DNA from: Saxidomus purpurata | Lineage: Eukaryota > Mollusca > Bivalvia > Venerida > Veneridae | Direction: 5' to 3' | Length of the DNA: 64,000 bases | Assembly: GCA_022818135.1 (NCBI GenBank) | Contig: JAFMSR010000009.1 | Location: forward strand, 23,651,061-23,715,060 | Shown here: piece after piece, positions 12,361 through 24,045 of the stretch | Position numbering within the stretch: position 1 is the stretch's first letter | How the letters are laid out: each line of letters begins with the position of its first letter | Position numbers and translations under genes: made by a program | Notes under the pieces: model-generated | Database searches by the model: none | Told to the model about the DNA's origin: nothing | Seen by the model: the letters and a program-made list of their open reading frames with translations, nothing else

Positions 12361-13099
12361 ATACTTACAAACATCTTTTGATCTTTCATATGACATATAA
12401 ATCATCACGATATGCCTACATATTGTCAGGCAATGTTTTAAAAAAGACAATTCAACAAAAAATGTTTTGAATGATTTTAAGAGTAAAATCATTTTAAGAT
12501 CATATTTAGAATGTTCACATTCATTGATTGGCTACAAAATATTTACGTCTACATTGGTGTAAACGATGGAGATACGGTAAAATACAGACCAAATCCCTTG
12601 CATTAAATGGACATAGAGCGAAATCCATACGCGTGATCACTGTTTCTAATCAGCTTAATTCTAAACAGTCATTAAGGGTATTATGAAATCAGTTTTTTCC
12701 TTTGAAATACTAAATAAAACTTTAACTAAGTGCATGCCAAATGTGACATAAATTGGCACACCCACGAAAGGGAAACCTGGTTCTTGGACAGTTATTTCAG
12801 GAAGCAGATGTCAGAGCGACATAAAAAGATCTCGATTTAGGAACCCATCCCTGCATATCCTCTCAATGAAAATGTCATATGGGTTTGTCCATCTAACTAT
12901 AACGTCACATCAAAATATTGGGACTGACTGTGAACTTTACATTACTTGTGATTGCTTTTCAAATACAATTATCCTGAAGTTATACAAGGGACAACAAATC
13001 CTTTTTGTTTTCACAGTTTCATTAATGAGTGAATTTCTGTTTTCATATTAATCCTTTAGTTCCTGTAGTTCCTGTAGTACAATCTTTTGTGAGAAACAA
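12361..13099. other. Intron 1, nothing recognised
   Basis: AT-rich, no supported feature. A 61-codon open frame at 12866-13051 has no recognisable character. Confidence 0.5.
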
Positions 13100-13640
13100 T
13101 TCCATCTCAGGATGATTGGTTATACGAGTATACAGACTGTTAGTCCTAGTATAATTAATGTCCGTCGTCCTGTCTCTGAAACCACTAGCGGAATTTTATT
13201 GAAACTTGGCAGGAATGCTCCATGCATGAAGATCTACAAAAATCGTTCAAAGACTTCGATTCCAAGCAGAACTATGGTTGTTATGGCAAAGATAACGGAA
13301 AACTTAAAAAATATGTTCAAAAATCGGGAGACCAAAACTTGGATATTTGGCATTGCCTTTTGGCCTCGACAAAGTATGTTCAAGTAATGACCCCTAGATT
13401 ACATAAATGTAAAATTGACACCGCCCTTTTGAACACTTGATTTTACAGGGTTCTATAAATAAAATTAAAATTCCTAATGGAACGAAATTATTCAATCCTA
13501 GGTCACTAGATTTTGCATGGTTTCTATAGAACTTTTTGTAAAATCTTCTTTGAAACCACAAGGCCCAGGACTAAGATATTTGGTAAGTAATAATGCCTAG
13601 TGGTCCCGTACCAAGAGTGTTCAAATCATACCAATAGCGC
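13100..13640 (+). repeat. Dispersed repeat sharing 'ccacaaggcccag' module
   Basis: The right half (13555-13640) carries 'accacaaggcccaggact.agatatttgg', then 'gtggtccc' and 'gtgttcaaatca', a module also found at 43195-43280. The left half contains 'tccgtcgtcctgtctctgaaacc' and 'attgaaacttggcaggaatg', which are repeat-start features. The two overlapping frames at 13112-13440 are repeat sequence. Confidence 0.65.
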
Positions 13641-13901
13641 CCAGTTAATGCTATCTGGCCAGTTTAACCCATACAGTAGATTTCCGAACACTATAAATCG
13701 CAATCTACCCACAGACCAGCACTATGGGATAGACAACGATCATAGGTATGCAATATAATCTATTCCCCGCATGAAACGAGCCCACAATTACTAACATGTT
13801 CATTCCTGAGCGCACCTATGCGTAAGAATTTTCCGCCACAAAATAAATTTGAAACGAGATATACTTTCAAAACAAATTTAGAATCTATTTCCCCTAAATT
13901 C

Positions 13902-14489
13902 TTAAAAAACTTTCAAAATCAGATCGAGAGGAGCGTCAATATACATGTCCAAACCAACTTCAGACAGGTGCACGCCGTCGTGCCTACAGAAACCTGGAGT
14001 TTTCTCGTCTATGTACATTTGCAGTATGTGGAATTTATTTGGTGCAATCTTTTCTAACACGTTTGCGCCCGAATTGATTTATTCGTTTCCTTTTCTTCTA
14101 AATTGGTTTCTTTTCGCCCCCTGAAACTCCCCAGTTAATCCTTTGTAAAATGTCAATCCAGACGTACACTGAATCCGGAAATGCACTTTGCAAGTATTCT
14201 AAGCTGTCTTGTATCATTTTGAATACGTAACGCAGAGAATGGTTTGTGACGTCATTGCCGCCCAAATGTATCAAAAGTTCCTTAGGAGGAATCCGGAACA
14301 GCACTGGTAGCTGAGCGCAGTGGATGAGGTCGCCCAATCTAACCCCCGGATGCCCAACCATGCAATGCTGTGTCCCGCTGGCATGTTTAAGTTAGAGATA
14401 TGCCTGTATTTCGCCCTCTCACCGAACCAGTATGGTATAGAGTCCCCCAGTAGCCGAATATCTCTATCTTCTGACCCATCATTTGTCAA
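13902..14489 (-). pseudogene. SGNH-hydrolase-like ORF, frameshifted, retroelement-derived
   Basis: On the minus strand three blocks of an SGNH/GDSL-like hydrolase are in order. Block I is RLLGDSIPYW (GDS at 14447-14439). Block III is LLIHLGGNDV (GGND at 14262-14251). Block V is DGVHLSEVGLDMYI (13979-13962), ending at a stop at 13904-13902. Blocks I and V share a frame; block III is in another, and an in-frame stop lies near 14098, so there are at least two compensating indels plus a stop. The intact length would be about 196 codons, short for the family, so the start may be missing. Single-ORF hydrolases of this kind accompany some tyrosine-recombinase or LINE retroelements in aquatic animals. 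I saw no recombinase or RT next to it. Function is lost. Confidence 0.75.
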
Positions 14490-14559
14490 ATGACTGGCGC
14501 TGTCGCTTGTAATGTGCCGTTTTGTGCCTCCTCTCTTTTCCTATATACATGTACGAGTT

Positions 14560-15035
14560 GTAAGTCATGTGACTTTGATGTTCAGTACAAATACAAGAAC
14601 TTAAGTAAATAACTAGATTGTCATGCCTGTCACTTTATTAAGGAAATGTTTTTGAGTGGCTGGATGGGGCTAATATTGAGAATCTTGTGTACCGTATATG
14701 GAAACTATCTCCTTTCGCTTCTAATTAAGTCTTCAAACACACAAAAACAGACGGCTCGGGCGACACACAATAAAAAAGGTATATGTTCAGATGTAAACGG
14801 CAAAAAAACCGTATAACTAGACCTAATAATGTAAGCTCAAAAAGTGTACTGTTACCTTTTAAACAATACTTAATATATCATGTACAATTTTTTTTCAATT
14901 AGTACATTTACTGAATTTATAATACTTGACGTGCAATGTATATTTTCTCATTTTCGTCAAAAATCCATAAATTCCATCACTAAAGACAATGTGGAGTACT
15001 GTTTAACAATGTTCCCTATATTTCTTGATTTATTA
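14560..15035. other. Intron 1, nothing recognised
   Basis: No gene or clear repeat apart from AT-rich sequence. Open frames at 14880-15164 (+) and 14957-15157 (-) run into the repeat that follows and show no family motif. Confidence 0.45.
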
Positions 15036-15039
15036 TACT

Positions 15040-15560
15040 CCTCGAACACAAAGTGTAATGGGGGTATACTGGTTTCAGCTTGTCTATCTTGTCCGCCCGT
15101 CTGTCCGTCCATCTGTAGGTTGACTGAGTCTTGTGGACACTTAATCTCCAAAACCACTGGTTAGAATTTAATGATACTTCACAGAAGTGATAAGTTCAAT
15201 GTCTAGTTGTGCATGATTTATGCTTCGGACCAACGGGTCAGAGGTCAAGGTCACAGGGGCTCGAGATATTAAATTTTGTGGACGCTAAATCTTCAAAACC
15301 CCTGGTCAGAACTTAATGATACTTCACAGAAGTGACAAGTACCATTCCTAGTTTTGCATGGTCCATGTTTCGGGTCACTAGGTCAGAGGTCAGAGTCACA
15401 GGGGCTCGAGATAGTAAAACCTTGTGCACCCTTAATCTCTTCAGCCCCTTGTTACAATTTAATGATATTTGACAGAAGTGATAAGTAACATGCCTAGTTG
15501 TGCATGGTCCATGCTTAGGTCAATGTCATTGGTATGTTCATGATATGAACAATCTTGGTA
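15040..15560 (+). repeat. Tandem ~165-bp repeat of the ggtcacaggggctcgag type
   Basis: It begins with 'ctcgaacacaaagtg' and a gtccgcccgtctgtccgtcc tract, then three units each holding 'cttgtg.ac.cttaatct', 'agaa.ttaatgatacttcac', 'agaagtgataagt', 'tgtgcatggtccatg' and 'ggtcacaggggctcgag'. Clear tandem organisation with about 15-20% divergence by eye. Non-coding. Confidence 0.8.
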
Positions 15561-15704
15561 GAAACCCTAAAGGCGGATATAGATTCACTAGACACAGCTA
15601 CATGACAAATACCTAAATCATGGGCCTTGGTGTTTTGGAGAAAAGGATTTTAACATTTTCCAATTTGTTGCCATAACAATAAGTTTCTATATGAAATGGA
15701 ATTC

Positions 15705-15850
15705 TTTGAACTACTTCGATAGCGGACCTCCCGAGAGGAGCTATCCAATAAAGTTGGTTGAATTTGACCCAGTGGTTTTGGGGGAAATGTTGTTTGAAAC
15801 AAAAATGTGACGACGGACGACGCCGTACACAGCGGTATCGTAAAAGCTCA
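15705..15850 (+). repeat. Dispersed repeat fragment 'acacagcggtatcgtaaaag'
   Basis: The segment ends in 'gacgacggacgacgccgtacacagcggtatcgtaaaagctca'-type sequence. The core 'acacagcggtatcgtaaaag' recurs at 17729-17750, followed there by 'ctcaccttggcactcat'. Both look like the right ends of the same dispersed element. Confidence 0.65.
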
Positions 15851-16639
15851 TGTCACTACTATAAAAACATACACAATATATAACGAAAGCACATACATGT
15901 TTAACGACAGGTGAAGTTTGAAATCATTTAAATCCTTGGCTTATAATTGCTAATTATGCGATATTACATCTATTATTAAACAGGAGGACATAATGAATCT
16001 CTGTTTTGCACTTGCACGAATGGTGTAATGTTTTCTACAGGTTTTCCTTTCTTTCATTGCTTAAACCTGCAGCATATATGACTTGTAGAGAATATACATC
16101 AAAGTCTTTACAATGTAGCCATGGGTTTCAAAATTTGACCTTGCTCTTTACACCTGCTTTACAAAAACAAACCCTTTGTTGAGTCGGAAATAATAGTATT
16201 TCCGAGTGTTCTTTAGCGGACGGAAGCACAGATGCTTGGTGTATGGACTCGCCACACTTTTTAATGCTAGTCCCATGTTAAACTGAACATATGTTCCGTA
16301 CAACATGGAACCAGTATTAGATTAGGTGGCGAGTACATGCCCCATGCATCTGTGTATGGAAGTAGTGGTTGAGAAACGATTTCTAGTTATATCTTTCGAA
16401 ACAGTACCCCCTTGTGTTGTTTTACATCTTACGCTTTACATTTTACATTTCACCGGACTTAATGGTAAACAACGCTCTCGTATTCATCCATCATATCACA
16501 GTCAGATCTAAAATATTTAAAAATATGTAGGTGATACATTATTTATTCTACAATGCTTATTTTCTAACGATATCCAGAATAAAATAAATCGTACATATTT
16601 GTTTCTTCGCAATAAAATACTAGGATAACAAAGTCCAGT

Positions 16640-17230
16640 TCTTATGGGAGCGTCATGGTGTAGAGATAGGAGCTTCTGAAATAGTCATATATCTTATGGA
16701 AAACCGAGAATACACCAGTGCACCCGTACATGAGATGCATATATCGTGGTTTCAGTTTTTCTACTCAAAACGATACAAGTTACGTAAAGACCGGTAAAAT
16801 TTAGAAGTATGCATGTAATCATAACCTTCTTGTTCAGATTCATTAAAAGACTGAGACCATTTAACACCGTATGTACGGTCCGAAATTTTAAATATTTATG
16901 TGCATTTAACGCATTAAGCATATAGCGCGTTAGAATAGTTTGAACCAGTTTGTGACTTCGATTAATAGTTTAGACAGCTTGAACAGTTGGAAATAATTAA
17001 TTTTATCCTTCATTAGAAAAGACACGCCATAAAAATTAAAAATTCATAAACGATTAAAAAAAATCCGTATAGTTGCAAGTAGCAAACATTATGAAACTGT
17101 TGCAACTATATATACATGTATTTACTTTATAAGCATGATTTAAATATTTGATATTCTATCCTAACACAAGCGGCTGCTTTTCCTATATAAACATATAGGA
17201 GAACATATAGGGAAAAGGCTGTATTTTATT
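16640..17230. repeat. Dispersed repeat, copy A (~550 bp)
   Basis: From about 16676 it is near-identical to 22019-22560: both contain 'gaaatagtcatatatctt', 'gcacccgtacatgagatgc', 'gacacgccataaa' and 'ctgcttttcctatata'. The 36 bp before the shared segment resemble the head of a tRNA-like SINE ('ggagcgtcatggtgtagaga taggagcttct'); the same 'gataggagcttctg' precedes copy B by about 500 bp, where it continues into a B box. Part of intron 1. Confidence 0.85.
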
Positions 17231-17234
17231 GGAG

Positions 17235-17440
17235 AAATAATCTATAGCTTGGAGTGTTTTATCGAAATTGAAGCATTCCCCGGAGGTGATGTGCCTGGCG
17301 GAATAATTCACGAGGGCGAAGCCCGAATGAATTATTACGCAGGCACATTACCGACGAAGCCCGAGTGAATTATTACGCAGGCACATTACCGACGGGAAAT
17401 GCTTCAATTTCGATAAAGCACTCCAAGACATAGATTATTT
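17235..17440. mobile_element. Palindromic MITE-like element, ~206 bp
   Basis: The ends are inverted repeats: 'aaataatctat' ... 'cttggagtg.ttatcgaaat' on the left (17235-17280) matches, inverted, 'atttcgataaagcactccaa' ... 'atagattattt' on the right (17405-17440). Inside are two direct copies of 'gaattattacgcaggcac' and inverted gaagcccg/cgggcttc blocks. No coding capacity. It abuts the right end of repeat copy A, where copy B has unrelated sequence. Confidence 0.8.
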
Positions 17441-18265
17441 CGATTCTTAGAAGCCGATTTTTGAAACTACTACTAACCTTTTTTCAGTTCGGCGGTAATG
17501 TGTAAAACAGCATAAATAGTAGCTGTTGGAATTCACTCCCCTATTCGGGCAACCATTCAAGATATCAAACATAACTATATTATACAAACTTATTTTAGTT
17601 TAATCATCTAATGCATAAAATATAAAAAGAAATACTAGACTGACATTATGCAGAAGACGTCAGATGCAGAACCTAACAAAGCAGCCAATCGATTAAATGC
17701 GTACCGTTAATTTGAACTGTACAACGTACACAGCGGTATCGTAAAAGCTCACCTTGGCACTCATCGAGCTCGAAATCACGAAAGTCGACAAAAATGTACA
17801 TTCCCATGCGCTGTTGAACAAGTTCCATTCTTTTTCAGCTAAGATTAATTTTTCGACAATAGTCAACAGCTTATAAAATTAACATGCATAATTTCTTTAG
17901 TCTAAGTTGATTAAATTCGCGTGCTGCTCTAAATGTGAAAGCTTACATGCATATATCAACTTTTGCTACCTATGCTAATCGGTATCACCCAAATTTTGCT
18001 TGCCTTACTTGTAACATGACTGTTTAAAAATTAAATGTTCAGACCTCGGAATAATAGAACTTCCCAACACCTAACGTCTTTAAGATTTATTTGTTTATAT
18101 TTATAAAGACTAACACTAGATTGGCCTAATATGTATGAACTATTTTCTTATACTTCTAATATTTCAAATGTAAGCTTATCTTTCACAAGGCTTGATTCAA
18201 AATACTCGCAGTTAACGTTTCTTTGGTCACATAAAAGTGGTAACATGTTATTTGCTTGTTTTTAG
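17441..18265. other. End of intron 1
   Basis: Holds the 17729-17757 fragment of the 'acacagcggtatcgtaaaag' repeat; nothing else recognised. It ends in a good acceptor, 'ttgcttgtttttag', at 18265. Confidence 0.5.
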
Positions 18266-18587
18266 TTGAAATCCAAGCAAATCAACATCAGTCAGATGGA
18301 TGAAAAGAACATCCTTAAGATACGCAAAGAGGCCTTAACAGAACTTGAAGAAAAAAAAAATGAGGCAGTAACAGAAATAGAGGACTCGACATCTAAAGGA
18401 TTAATCGACCTGAACACAAACAAAGCAGACGCATTGAAAGAAATGTATAAGGAGAGAAATGAGGCATTAGAGACAATATCGGCGGCAGGAACAGAAGTAT
18501 TGGTGACCATAAACGACAGACACCAGAAGATTTTGACCGAGATGGAAGAGACAAAGTCAAATCTGCTAGCAAAACAAACAAACTATG
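18266..18587 (+). CDS. Charged helical (coiled-coil) exon of NLR-like gene
   Basis: Exon between acceptor 'ttgcttgtttttag' and donor 'gtaaat'; 322 bp, entered in phase 0 and left with one base over. It encodes 107 residues, almost all helical and charged, rich in E, K and A with hydrophobics at heptad-like spacing (for example ILKIRKEALTELEEKKNEAV, EMYKERNEALETI, ILTEMEETKSNLL). Such a coiled-coil linker is expected between HEPN and NACHT domains in this protein type. No ATG begins the frame at the acceptor, so it is an internal exon. Phase fits the HEPN exon before it and the small exon after it. A role in oligomerisation is inferred. It could instead be an exon of a separate coiled-coil gene, but strand, phase and order favour the NLR model. 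Confidence 0.78.
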
Positions 18588-19028
18588 GTAAATAAATGTT
18601 TTTGTTTTAATAATCTTACTTTTTCAAGTGATTTGCATTTTCGAATCACGGAACTTAAACACATTTACATTTATGTATAAAATATTATATGTCTGTGTAT
18701 GTGTTTATATGTCCATAATCAAGTCAAAAAATGATTGCTAATAGGATTGATTATAGCCCAGTGTGAGCTTGTAAGATCAATGAATATCCATCGTCAGTCT
18801 GTCGTCCGTCCGTCCATTGTCGACAATTGCTTCAATTGACTTCTTCTCATGGCCACCAGAGCTAAAAATAGAACAAAACTTTTTAATTTCTTCTCAAAAA
18901 TCAAAAAGGTCCAAAGCTTACAGCTAATGTCTTTAAAATATATCGTTTTGGATTAATCGATATTTTTACATTTTAAATTGGTATAAAATCAAAATGAAAT
19001 TGATACAATGTACCATTGTTATTTCCAG
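18588..19028 (+). other. Intron 2 of NLR-like gene (441 bp)
   Basis: A short GT...AG intron with donor 'gtaaat' and acceptor 'ttgttatttccag'. It contains a short 'gtctgtcgtccgtccgtcc' tract near 18795 typical of the local dispersed repeats. No gene. Confidence 0.65.
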
Positions 19029-19097
19029 AGCCTCTTTCTGCTCAAGTGAAAACGCCCGTACTAGGAGAGGATGAAGCTTATCTTAAGATGAAAACAG
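19029..19097 (+). CDS. Small linker exon of NLR-like gene
   Basis: A 69-bp exon flanked by 'tgttatttccag' and a strong donor 'gtaagc'. With the single base carried from the previous exon it reads EPLSAQVKTPVLGEDEAYLK and then MKT, leaving one base that completes a GAT (Asp) codon with the first two bases of the NACHT exon at 33516. The phase match on both sides (1 in, 1 out) is the main support. It gives a short linker between coiled coil and NACHT with no motif of its own. Too short to identify by itself. Confidence 0.68.
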
Positions 19098-20320
19098 GTA
19101 AGCACAGTGTCCGTTACTTTTCAAAATAAAGTTTCATTTCTGGTTTGTTCATGTTTGTTATCATACTTGTCTTGTTTTTCAATTGACGATACTTTCAACA
19201 TCATAACAAACTTGAACTTTATCGTTGTATTCTCACTTTCGCTCGGTTCCTCTTATCTTCCCCGCTTTACCAAGTCCTCCATAGTAGACCATGTTAGATC
19301 CACTTTTCTTGCATACTTTATTTGATTTCATTGCAGTTTTTATGAAAAAAAACGCTTAATACTATTTTGAGTTGTAAATCAAAACGTCAAGTTAATCAAA
19401 AAAATCCCTGCATGGAACCCCTTGCTTAGGAGTTTGGTAGGTTTACACGTGCATTTACCACTGTGCATTTATTTTTTAGCGCTAAATATATAGTGCTTGA
19501 TCGCATCCAAAACAGTACTTTATTAACGTGGTGAAAAGAAAAGATATAAATTAAATCCGAAACAGAAACTCTCCTGGCACACGTTCAGTTAACTTGATTA
19601 ATGTTATGATATCATTTATATATACCGACTTTATGTACTTCTTTTTGTTTTGACAGCGACGTCAATTTTTAAGAGAAACTATGACGTCATTTATCTTGGA
19701 AGAAATTAAGTTTAATGTTCACCATTTTTGTTTTGAAAAATCGCAACATTTTTCCTATGACTGCAGGTTTGTACTTTTAAATGTCAATAGATCCATTTGA
19801 TATACATTTCCCAAATTTGATACTCTTTCTTGTGACACCACTTAAGCACCATATCCTTTCGCAAACAACACTCGATTCAAGACTATATGGATATTCGTTA
19901 CTAATAATTTTCATACTTGCGTCCCCTGAAAGTTCGAACCGTTTCTTGAAATGAAATACCTCTTACATTTACTTGAAAATTATTAATTTAAGTTTTTTTA
20001 CGTAGTAACGTTAACGGAAAACCTGACTATCTTCCACCTATAAACAAAAGTATCGGATGATCTTTCCCCGCGCGTCAGGCGGTTGAATCAATACTTTCCC
20101 CGGGGTATGAAATAATTATATTCTGTTCTAATTCAGCAGTTTAACTGCTTCTGAATTGTTTGCTCTTAGAGTTCGTTAAAATTATTAAATCAATCATATC
20201 TCTGAAAAACATAACTTACTGGTGATCACGAGTTTCACGTGCAACAAGCCCCAATTTAGGAGTACTTCTATGTATCGGTATGACAAAACTACGAAATCTC
20301 TCACGAGACAATACAATTAT
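19098..20320. other. Start of intron 3, nothing recognised
   Basis: Non-coding; no clear repeat or gene. A chance 72-codon frame at 19107-19325 follows the donor site. Confidence 0.45.
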
Positions 20321-20324
20321 GGAC

Positions 20325-20520
20325 TTTGGTTCGAATTATCGGAATATTACATCGAAATGACGAATTAACTAAAACATTTCGAGAAAGCGAAATATTATTT
20401 CGAGATGATATCAAAATGTTAGTTACAACGAAATATATTTCGAGGCAAACGAAATATAATTTCGAGATAGCTATTTTTTGTTATAACGGATTACTATTTC
20501 GTATAGAAATCTATAGATAC
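20325..20520. repeat. 'tttcgag' motif palindromic repeat
   Basis: Short palindromic words such as 'cgaaatatatttcg' and 'cgaaatattatttcgag' recur about every 30-40 bp on both strands. This looks like a degenerate relative of short-motif palindromic elements. The open frame at 20326-20652 arises from it. Confidence 0.6.
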
Positions 20521-21305
20521 TTATTTTCAGACAGATTCACAAAGAAAACTTGGCTTTTGGTTGCTGGTATTTTCTTATGCATTTTCACAGCAAGCAATCA
20601 TTTTTCAAGACTAAAACCTATTTTTGCGATCCTCCTCCTTCCACGGGACTAAGGAGTGGAAGGACTCTCTTTAATCCTGCTCCACTCACCTACGTTCTTG
20701 TGCTGTTTCTGGTCTTGGTCTTCCGTTTTTCTTTTCAGTTCTACGTCTGAATAAAAACATGCAAGTGTTTACTATTATTTAGCTATCTTTCGCGGAATTG
20801 TAGTCATTGATTTGTCTTATTTACGATGTATGTGCTATTACTCCTTTTTTATTAGGTGGATTTCAACCAAACTTCACATGAGTGATCAGTCTCAAGCTTA
20901 GTTGTGCATGTTATGGTCATTTTCAGATTCAGTTACTTTAAACGAAGTGAAAACCCTTGATTTCTTTACTTTACGATGTATGTATCATAACTCATGTACT
21001 GCAGTCTGCATTTCAACCAAACTACATGCGAGTGACCAGTGCAATGTCTGCTTTTGCCTACCATCAACATGTTCCGGTTTTTGACTTTTAGCGGAATCAT
21101 TTTTTAATAAGATGGTCTATAATCCCCCAGATTTATCCCAAGGTGAACTTTTTTTGTCATTTATTTTCCATTGTATAACCTTCTACATCAATTTGAAGGT
21201 ACATACACATAAAGCATTTTCATATTGTATTATGCATTTCAAAGTTACACTTGCTAACAAATCACTTGGCATACAATTGTGAAGTCATTAGAAAATGGTA
21301 GAAGA
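20521..21305. other. Intron 3, nothing recognised
   Basis: Two similar segments (about 20820-20910 and 20970-21065: 'tttacgatgtatgt', 'tttcaaccaaact.ca.g.gagtgacca') form a diverged tandem duplication. No gene seen. Confidence 0.5.
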
Positions 21306-21308
21306 AAT

Positions 21309-21370
<62 letters not shown>
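21306..21370. repeat. (GA)n microsatellite
   Basis: About 60 bp of uninterrupted ga/ag dinucleotide with one 'ggg' interruption. Confidence 0.97.
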
Positions 21371-21372
<2 letters not shown>

Positions 21373-21504
21373 TATTTTGTTGATACATGGATATATTCTA
21401 CATTATACTGTCTCAAAAGTGACCATTTTAATCTATGTTGGTTAACTTTGTTCTGCATATTAAGTGATATTTAATGTCTTTTCTAACCTTTAGGAAGTGA
21501 CTGA

Positions 21505-21560
21505 AATTTACCCAAGAGATAGGAGCTTCTGCTTGCAAGTTCGAATCCCGCCATCAAAAT
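21505..21560 (+). mobile_element. tRNA-like SINE fragment (B box)
   Basis: 'gataggagcttctg' followed by 'caagttcgaatcccgcc', a near-consensus B box. The A-box half is missing here but an apparent A-box half with the same 'gataggagcttct' joint is at 16645-16675. It is a partial SINE, not a tRNA gene. Confidence 0.5.
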
Positions 21561-22018
21561 TTTACGATATAACATATTTTTACGGCACAATCACAGACCG
21601 AAACAAGAAGTAGATCCGAAAAATTGAGCCTACAATCGATGTAAATTAAATAAGCTTCCAGCACAATGTCCCAGTTGTTATTTCACTTGCAATTTGAGTC
21701 AAAACTTTAATTGCTAAATTGTAAGTTATAACTGCAAAATGAGTTGTGAAGTATGTTTTCATAGTTTATATTTAAAATTGACATTACTATGACATGAAGT
21801 AATTAGATTAATCAGTATAACATAATTCAAATGTTCATGTACATTAATTCAAATACCTTAGATATAATTTTAAGAAATGGGCGCAACCAGCATCCACTAG
21901 GTAACGTGTATCCGGGCACTTGAAACTTCAAAGTAATTTCTCAGTGTAGTCCTATGATAACTTTCAAAGTCAAATATCCTTGGGTAAAATGAATTTTGTT
22001 TTGACCTAAAATATTTTT

Positions 22019-22560
22019 GCTGAAATAGTCATATATCTTTTGGAAAACCGAAAATATACCAGTGCACCCGTACATGAGATGCATATATTGTGGTTTCGGG
22101 TTTTCTACTCAAAATGATACAAATTACGTAAAGATCGGCAACATTTAGAAGTATGCAAATCATAACCTTCTTGTTCAGGTTCATTAAAAGATTGAGACCA
22201 TTCAACACCGTATGAACGGTCCGAAATTTTAACTATTTATGTGTATTTAACGCGCGTTAGAATAGTTTGAACCATTTTGTGACTCCAATTAATAGTTTAG
22301 ACAGCTTGAACAGTTGGAAATATTTAATTTTATCCTTCATTAGAAAAGACACGCCATAAAGATTAAAAATTCATAAACGATGAAACAATCCGTATAGTTG
22401 CAAGTAGCAAAAATCATGAAACAGTTGCAACGATATCTACATGTATTTACTTTATAAACATGATTTAAATATTTGATATTCTATTCTAATAGAATAGCGG
22501 CTGCTTTTCCTATATACACATATAGGAGAACATATAGGGAAAAGACTGCATTTTATTTTA
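22019..22560. repeat. Dispersed repeat, copy B (~540 bp)
   Basis: Second copy of the repeat at 16676-17230, same orientation, differing by scattered substitutions and small indels (for example a missing 'ca' near 22155 and a shortened 'aacgcg' tract near 22250). The two copies lie on either side of the coiled-coil and linker exons, in introns 1 and 3. Confidence 0.88.
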
Positions 22561-23110
22561 CGATAAAGGACGACGACGTGCCGTAAATGCCGTAACGATG
22601 TGACGCATGTAAACAAGCGCGTCTAATTGCCTATATCGCGTTTTAAGGTTACAATGATGTTGGGTTATCGCATGTTTTTTCGTGTTATTACATCTTCAGA
22701 ATCCGAGGGATGGTTGGTGCCCGCGCCCTTTAGGCGAGGACACCAACATATCCCGAGGGTTTCTGCAGGTGCTATAACACGATAAACCGTTCGTTAACGC
22801 TATTCTAGCATAAAAAAGTCATAAAAATAAGAATGAAATGCTCTTACTGGTACGACGTTCAACAATGCGCGGGACAACGTCCGATTGTTTACGTCATATG
22901 TACGACGTCACTAGCGGTTTAAACCTGGCACTTGTTGAAAGACTTGGAACAGGTCCATTGTTTACATTGGCCCTGTAGTGCACATAAATGAAAACTGGTT
23001 ATAACAGCGCGTTAACACACGGTTTTCCTTCTGTTAAAACACCGGCAAAATGGGCAAAAACAGCACATTTTATGCTAGAATGTACTACTACGTGTTAAAT
23101 AACGTTCGGG
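22561..23110. mobile_element. Inverted-repeat (MITE-like) element
   Basis: A hairpin at about 22678-22785 pairs 'tcgtgttat' ... 'gttggtg' with 'caccaac' ... 'ataacacga'. A second pair, 'gctattctagcataaaa' (22799-22815) and 'ttttatgctagaat' (23069-23082), is inverted. 'gcgttaac'-type words recur in both orientations. No ORF. Exact ends not resolved. Confidence 0.6.
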
Positions 23111-23165
23111 ATAGTAAAGAAAAAATAACGTGTTAAAATCGAAATAATAAGTGTCTAACTGTTTC

Positions 23166-23420
23166 AAAGTCTATTGCATGTGTTTGTTTTTTGCCTTAAT
23201 GTCCATGCTCTCGTGGCATTAGTAGACCATTCTTTTTCATGTGCTTTAGTAATTTATCAGCGTTTTCTTCATCTATGCTATGCGCATACATGAATACGGA
23301 TTTACAAATTTATCTGTCATCATAACTATAACTGTAACGCTTGTGCTTTCCCTGAACTCCCGTTTCCGCAGAACCAGTCATAGCTGTACAGTAAACCGAG
23401 TTTACCCATTGTATACATGT
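23166..23420. repeat. Direct repeat, copy 1
   Basis: Shares long runs with 24046-24290, including 'tcaaagtctattgcatgtgt', 'ctctcgtggcattagtagac' and 'acatgaatacggatttacaa'. The copies are 880 bp apart, same orientation, with minor substitutions: a segmental duplication or two insertions of one element. Confidence 0.88.
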
Positions 23421-24045
23421 CCTTCTCTTCCCTAGTCGTTTGGATGCGAAACATTAAATCACTCATGCTATGAAAACGCACTCGTGATTTAATTACATGT
23501 ACTACGCATCCAAACTTCTGACTATATTTTATTCAACGATAAAATTCTGAGACATTTATTATTTCTTAAACAACATATTAACCAGAAAAAATATTATCGC
23601 AATAAAGAATGCAACACATCTCGCCGTATCCGTATGTCGTAAGTGCATGGTCAGGCATAGACAACACACTGTTTGCTCATTACGGGCAGACATGTCGCGG
23701 TGATATGCTTTACAAAAGAAGTACTTGTTGCGGTTTTTTCCTCTTTGTTTAAATTTAAAATATTGTACTTCAGCATGTTGCAGGTATGACAGACATCCGC
23801 TCTAGCAGTTATAATTTGAATATGACAGCTGCAACTTTTCCAAATTTCCTGAAAAGAAGTGTTTCTTACAGCCCTCTTGTCCCTGATATACATGACTTTA
23901 CAAACATGTCATGAACGACATATTAAATAGAAGATGCGGTTAGAAAGATTGGCGGGTCTCCACCTTTGCTATTTGCTGAAGCCGGCTGAGGTAACCCGTA
24001 CTGGTTAGCGCAATTTAAAATGAAATGAACAACTTGCTTCACTGA
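23421..24045. other. Intron 3, between direct repeats
   Basis: No gene or known element; an 80-codon minus frame (23651-23893) is unrecognised. Confidence 0.45.
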
